Of a stretch of 38,801 nucleotides of DNA, positions 34,901-38,801 are shown one piece after another. Made by a program: the position numbers and the translations under genes. Source of the DNA: Anaerolineales bacterium (GTDB lineage: Bacteria; Chloroflexota; Anaerolineae; Anaerolineales; UBA4823). The notes under the pieces were generated by a model. It was given only the letters and a program-made list of their open reading frames with translations, searched no databases and was not told the DNA's origin. The stretch is from the NCBI GenBank assembly GCA_020354045.1, contig CP070639.1:88284-127084 (forward strand), in the 5' to 3' direction. Every line of letters begins with the position of its first letter. Position 1 is the stretch's first letter.

Positions 34901-36249
34901 TGCAGACGAACCGAATTTATGTTATAGGACATGTCAACCCCGATACAGATTCAATCGCATCTGCCATGGGATACGCCTGGCTATTGCGCGAGCGGGATGG
35001 GGGAGAAGTTTTGGCGGCCAGGGCGGGACCTATCAACCCACAGACAGCCTGGGTGTTAAAGCGGCTAAATATGGAAGCCCCGCTGTTATTGAATGATGCC
35101 TCGCCGCGTTTCGAATCAGTCACACGGCACCTGGATAGCACTCACCCAGAGCAAGAGCTGAGAGAAGCCTGGGCGATTGCCAGCCGAACCTGGGGGGTGG
35201 CACCAGTCGTAAACGAAGACGGGACACCCTACGGTATGGTGACTGGCACCAGCTTGTTCGCATTTTTGAGCCAACTGGTTGGCCCGCATCCACGCAGGCA
35301 GGAAATGCGTATAGCCGATATACTTGAGCTGCCTTGCAAGGATGCCTGCCAGACCGACATCCCGCGCTTCCAACTGAATAACCGCATCCGGGATTCGCTG
35401 AACCGTATTCTGCGTCAGGAAGGGGATGACTTCTGGGTGATCAATGAAGAAGGGCTGTATGTAGGGGTATGCCGGCAGAGAGATGTGCTCAAGCCGCCAC
35501 GCTTGCGATTGATCTTAGTTGATCACAACGAATCCCGCCAGGCGCTCAACGCGCTGGATGAAGCCGAACTGATCGAGATCCTCGATCACCACCGCTTGGG
35601 AAACCCTTCTACGCATATTCCGATTCGTTTTTCAGTCGATGTGGTTGGCTCCACCAGCACCCTGGTGTCAGAACGCATCGAAGACGTGGGCTTAAGTGCG
35701 CCAGCGGATTTGGCTGGGCTGCTGCTGGCGGGATTATTGTCTGATACCTTGCAATTAACTTCACCTACGACCACGCCCCGCGACCACCGTGCTGCGGAGA
35801 GGCTGGGTCGCTGGTCATTTGTACGTGGGAGCCCACTCTTTGGAGAAAACATTGACTCTTATGGCGAACAAGTCCTACATGCGGGCACAGGGCTGGCGAC
35901 TCGTGACCCACGCGAGCTCGTGAGCACAGACATGAAATTGTATGAGGCGGGCGGTTTCCGCTTTGCGATTGCCCAGGTGGAAGTGACTGATATGCTGCAA
36001 CTTAGGGAGCACCAAACTGAACTGGATCAGGCACTAAAGGAAATGCGCGAGCGACGCGGGTTGGATTTCGCTATGCTGATGGTGACTGATGTTGTTGAGG
36101 GGTCAAGCTGGCTGTTGCTGACCAATGAGCCTTCGGAATTGAGTGATTTGCCTTACCCACGCCGATCGGATGGGTCTCGCCGCGCGGAGGGTGTGGTCTC
36201 ACGCAAGAAGCAACTTTTACCGGTGATTCTGGGATTGCTGGAAGGGTGA
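34900..36249 (+). CDS. ppaC: Family II inorganic pyrophosphatase with CBS domains
   Basis: A protein of about 449 residues of the DHH superfamily that hydrolyses pyrophosphate using Mn or Co. The first metal motif is GHVNPDTDS (10-18). Residues about 70-205 are a pair of CBS domains (VAPVVNEDGTPYGMVTG, FWVINEEGLYVGVCRQRDV) inserted in the catalytic domain. Then follow VDHNE, ILDHHR and a DTLQLTSPTTTPRDH segment, and the DHHA2 domain with the RRAEGVVSRKKQLLPVI substrate-binding stretch. CBS-type enzymes are regulated by adenine nucleotides. The ATG at 34900 overlaps the mscS stop. xdhC starts two bases after its stop. It is the second pyrophosphatase-related domain in the window. Confidence 0.93.
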   Translation: MQTNRIYVIGHVNPDTDSIASAMGYAWLLRERDGGEVLAARAGPINPQTAWVLKRLNMEAPLLLNDASPRFESVTRHLDSTHPEQELREAWAIASRTWGVAPVVNEDGTPYGMVTGTSLFAFLSQLVGPHPRRQEMRIADILELPCKDACQTDIPRFQLNNRIRDSLNRILRQEGDDFWVINEEGLYVGVCRQRDVLKPPRLRLILVDHNESRQALNALDEAELIEILDHHRLGNPSTHIPIRFSVDVVGSTSTLVSERIEDVGLSAPADLAGLLLAGLLSDTLQLTSPTTTPRDHRAAERLGRWSFVRGSPLFGENIDSYGEQVLHAGTGLATRDPRELVSTDMKLYEAGGFRFAIAQVEVTDMLQLREHQTELDQALKEMRERRGLDFAMLMVTDVVEGSSWLLLTNEPSELSDLPYPRRSDGSRRAEGVVSRKKQLLPVILGLLEG

Positions 36250-36251
36250 AC

Positions 36252-37040
36252 ATGTCAATCTACCGCGCGGTGGTCGATCTTGAAAACAAAAACCAGCCCG
36301 GGGCGTTGTGTACAATTATCCAGAGTCACGGTTCAACCCCTCGGCGATCTTCGAGTAAGATGCTGGTCTATCCGGATGGCAGTATACTGGGTACAATTGG
36401 CGGCGGAGTGATGGAAAGCCGCGTGATCGCAGAGGCACTCCAGGCAATGCAGGAAGGCAACCCCAGATTGTTATCGTACAGCATGAGTGACCCGCAACGC
36501 GGCGACCCCGGCGTGTGCGGGGGACAACTGGAGATCTACGTGGAACCAATTCAACCCAAACCTGTGCTGGTGGTGATTGGCGCAGGGCATGTAGGAAAAG
36601 CTGTCGCCTACCTGGCCAAGTGGTTGGGCTTCCGGGTGGTAATCAGTGACGATCGCCCGGATTTCTGCAATCCAGAAGCTATACCGGATGGGGATGAATT
36701 TTATCCCGTACCTCTGGCTGAACTCAGCCAACACCTGGAAATCACACCCTGGTCTTATCTTGTATTGACAACCAGGGGAGTTGATATAGATGTGCCTGGC
36801 TTACCCAGCTTACTCAACTCGCAAGCAGCATACATTGGCGTGATTGGCTCCAGGCGACGTTGGGAAACTACCCGTAAACAGTTGTTTGAAGTAGGTGTGG
36901 AGCGGACACAGCTTGATAAAGTTCGCTCTCCAGTTGGCCTGGAACTGAATGCCGAAACTCCCGAAGAGATTGCCGTAAGCATTCTGGCAGAAATTATCTT
37001 GCTCCGGCGTGGCGGGGATGGCACGTCGATGGGAAATTAG
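36252..37040 (+). CDS. XdhC/CoxI-family molybdenum-cofactor chaperone
   Basis: A 262-residue protein with the N-terminal CoxI/XdhC domain (GALCTIIQSHGSTPRRSSSKM, then GTIGGGVMESRV and the GDPGVCGG motif) and a C-terminal Rossmann-like domain (VVIGAGHVGKAVAYLAKWLGF; GVIGSRRRW). XdhC binds Mo cofactor, protects it and helps its sulfuration and insertion into xanthine-dehydrogenase-family enzymes. The ATG at 36252 follows GAAGG at good spacing; a GTG at 36246 is an alternative. It may serve all three hydroxylase sets in the window. The FAD-2Fe-2S fusion gene follows after eight bases. Confidence 0.93.
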   Translation: MSIYRAVVDLENKNQPGALCTIIQSHGSTPRRSSSKMLVYPDGSILGTIGGGVMESRVIAEALQAMQEGNPRLLSYSMSDPQRGDPGVCGGQLEIYVEPIQPKPVLVVIGAGHVGKAVAYLAKWLGFRVVISDDRPDFCNPEAIPDGDEFYPVPLAELSQHLEITPWSYLVLTTRGVDIDVPGLPSLLNSQAAYIGVIGSRRRWETTRKQLFEVGVERTQLDKVRSPVGLELNAETPEEIAVSILAEIILLRRGGDGTSMGN

Positions 37041-37048
37041 GAGCATAT

Positions 37049-38503
37049 ATGTGGAATGAGTATTTCAATGCAACCAGTGTCGAGCAGGTGCTCGATCTTC
37101 TCGCTCAGTACGGTGAGCGTGCTCGCATCGTGGCCGGGGGGACGGATTTGATCCTGGAAGTTGAACGCGGTGTGCGCAAGGGGATCGATATCTGGATTGA
37201 CACCACGCGTATTCATGGTCTGGATCAGATCAGGTTAGATGAAGACGATATCATTCACCTGGGACCTTTGGTCACGCACAATCATTGTGTTGACTCAAAA
37301 TTAATCGTTGAGCGCGCTTTCCCACTTGCCCGGGCTGCCTGGGAAGTGGGAGCGCCACAAATACGAAACCGGGGCACCGTGGCAGGCAACTTGATCACTG
37401 CTTCACCGGCTAATGATACGATCACACCCCTGATGGCACTGGGTGCTAACGTAACACTGCGATCCAAGAAGAGCAGCCGGAGTGTACCACTTTCGGAATT
37501 TTATACTGGTGTGCGCAAAACCGTGATGCGACCAGATGAGATGATGGTGGATATCACCTTCCCGGCAATGAACGCTGAGCAGCGGGGCACCTTTATCAAG
37601 ATTGGATTGCGACGTGCCCAGGCGATCTCGGTGGTAAATGTGGCTATCTTGCTCAAGATGAAAGGGAGGTTTATCGAACAGGCGGTAATCACGCTTGGGT
37701 CTGTCGCCCCCACGATCATTCACGCCCCCAGGGCTGAAAGCCATCTGGCAGGTAAAGAGCTGGATGAGACCGTGATCGGGCAGGCGGCGGATCTGGCGAT
37801 GCAAGCCTCGCGAGCCATTGACGATGTACGCGGGTCGCGCGTGTACCGAGATGAAATGGTAAGGGTAGGGACACTGCGGGGTCTGCGCCAGCTTGCACAA
37901 CGTGAAGAAAGGCTTGGATTCCCTGCCGAACCAGTTTTATTGTGGGGCCAGGACTACAAAGGGCAAGCACCAACTCTGCTGAGCAGTCATAGCCATGACC
38001 TGCATTCACCGATCAAGACGCGCATCAATGGCAAAGACTATACATTTACCAGTGGACAGGGGAAGACATTGCTCAGGTTACTGCGGGAGGAGGCAGCTAT
38101 GATCGGGACCAAGGAGGGATGCGCGGAAGGTGAGTGCGGTGCATGCACAGTATTTCTAGATGGGGTGGCGGTGATGAGCTGCCTGGTGCCAGCTCCCCGG
38201 GCACATGGGGCAGAAATCATTACCATAGAAGGGCTGTCACAGGATGGCAGGCTCCATCCTGTTCAGCAAGGTTTTATCGAGGAGGGGGCGGTCCAATGCG
38301 GTTATTGCACACCTGGCTTTATTATGGCGGCGGCTAAGCTATTAGAGGAGAAACCCCATCCTAGCCGGGATCAAGTCATGCAGTCAATTACGGGAAACTT
38401 ATGCCGCTGTACCGGTTATTATATGATCATCAATGCGATAGAGAAAGCAGCCCAGATGGATATAAGTGCAATCAGGGAGGTCAGTGATGAGCAAATACGA
38501 TAA
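37049..38503 (+). CDS. Molybdenum hydroxylase FAD subunit fused to a 2Fe-2S subunit
   Basis: A 484-residue fusion with FAD domain first and 2Fe-2S domain second. FAD loops are ARIVAGGTDLILEV (about 29-42) and QIRNRGTVAGNLITASPAND. The 2Fe-2S part has Cys358, Cys363, Cys366, Cys378 and Cys417, Cys420, Cys452, Cys454, all eight ligands. Eukaryotic and XdhA-type fusions have the opposite order (2Fe-2S then FAD). No separate Mo subunit lies next to it; the following gene is a membrane protein. It could pair with a Mo subunit outside the window, or give an extra electron-transfer unit. AGGAG precedes the ATG. Confidence 0.92.
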   Translation: MWNEYFNATSVEQVLDLLAQYGERARIVAGGTDLILEVERGVRKGIDIWIDTTRIHGLDQIRLDEDDIIHLGPLVTHNHCVDSKLIVERAFPLARAAWEVGAPQIRNRGTVAGNLITASPANDTITPLMALGANVTLRSKKSSRSVPLSEFYTGVRKTVMRPDEMMVDITFPAMNAEQRGTFIKIGLRRAQAISVVNVAILLKMKGRFIEQAVITLGSVAPTIIHAPRAESHLAGKELDETVIGQAADLAMQASRAIDDVRGSRVYRDEMVRVGTLRGLRQLAQREERLGFPAEPVLLWGQDYKGQAPTLLSSHSHDLHSPIKTRINGKDYTFTSGQGKTLLRLLREEAAMIGTKEGCAEGECGACTVFLDGVAVMSCLVPAPRAHGAEIITIEGLSQDGRLHPVQQGFIEEGAVQCGYCTPGFIMAAAKLLEEKPHPSRDQVMQSITGNLCRCTGYYMIINAIEKAAQMDISAIREVSDEQIR

Positions 38504-38801
38504 GTTTAGCGACCAAAGCCGCCAGGCTGATAAACCTTGGGAAATTCATCCAATCTGGCGCGGGATTGGTTGCCTGATGATGTTGTTGATTCCGATCATG
38601 GCATATTCAGGTGCGGTGTTGTTGGTGGAAGCTAATAAGGAGCAGCGTTGGGTGGCAATGCCCAGGGAGTTCATGCGTGAAATTCCCGTTCCCATTATTG
38701 GAGCGGTCGATCACTTGTGGGCCAATCTGATGGTCACTGTTGTTTTGTCTCTGCTTGGATACGCTTTGCTAACGACTCTCTACGCGCTGGTTTACCAATT
38801 T
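38487..38801 (+). CDS. Small membrane protein, unknown (partial, runs off the right edge)
   Basis: An ATG at 38487 overlaps the end of the FAD-2Fe-2S gene by 17 bases and has GGGAGG seven bases upstream. The frame is open to the window end (105 codons). After a polar start of about 25 residues (MSKYDKFSDQSRQADKPWEI), there is a hydrophobic segment near residues 30-48, a soluble loop, and a second one near 82-103. The protein is not recognised. Tight overlap suggests translational coupling to the hydroxylase module, so it might anchor it to the membrane; that is only a guess. Confidence 0.7.
   Translation, partial: MSKYDKFSDQSRQADKPWEIHPIWRGIGCLMMLLIPIMAYSGAVLLVEANKEQRWVAMPREFMREIPVPIIGAVDHLWANLMVTVVLSLLGYALLTTLYALVYQF

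Overview
The window looks like a bacterial chromosome from the phylum Chloroflexota, most likely an Anaerolineae relative. This is inferred from gene content, not from a database match. The supporting combination is a mevalonate kinase beside an archaeal-type isopentenyl phosphate kinase, a coenzyme F420 biosynthesis block (cofE, cofD, cofC) with F420-using oxidoreductases, a topoisomerase I carrying an extra N-terminal zinc ribbon, and several molybdenum hydroxylases. I see no rRNA, tRNA, CRISPR array, insertion sequence or phage gene, and no clearly broken gene.

Region 1 (1-12.9 kb) is housekeeping. A ParB/Srx-fold protein and a DegV-family protein lie on the minus strand, divergent from a plus-strand run: ffh, rpsP, khpA, rimM, dprA, manC, topA and a two-helix membrane protein of unknown function. 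This run ends at a strong terminator near 11.03 kb. Convergent to it on the minus strand are greA and a dGTPase-like HD hydrolase. ffh has a near-consensus promoter placed so that its mRNA should be leaderless.

Region 2 (12.9-15.7 kb, minus strand) is an isoprenoid block: a UbiA-type prenyltransferase resembling decaprenyl-phosphate phosphoribosyltransferase, mevalonate kinase and isopentenyl phosphate kinase.

Region 3 (15.8-22.9 kb, plus strand) opens with a candidate structured 5' leader RNA, followed by the FAD and fused 2Fe-2S/molybdopterin subunits of a molybdenum hydroxylase, a Nudix hydrolase, a tyrosine/dual-specificity-type phosphatase, an SsnA-like aminohydrolase and an F420:NADP oxidoreductase.

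Region 4 (23.1-28.2 kb) is the F420 block: cofE, an unusual fusion of a pyrophosphatase-like domain with an FbiB-type nitroreductase domain, cofD, cofC, an LLM-class F420-dependent oxidoreductase and a PaaI-type thioesterase.

Region 5 (28.2-38.8 kb) holds a second hydroxylase (YgfM-like FAD subunit and XdhD-like 2Fe-2S/Mo subunit). Its two genes are separated by a PCuAC copper-chaperone lipoprotein gene (minus strand) and a CcrM-type GANTC adenine methyltransferase. Then come an MscS channel, a CBS-containing family II pyrophosphatase, an XdhC-type Mo-cofactor chaperone, a third hydroxylase module (FAD fused to 2Fe-2S, with no Mo subunit in view) and the start of a small membrane protein.

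The parts most worth a second look are the pyrophosphatase-like/nitroreductase fusion inside the F420 cluster, the structured leader ahead of the first Mo hydroxylase, the CcrM orthologue inside a Mo-hydroxylase locus, and the three different domain arrangements of Mo-hydroxylase subunits.
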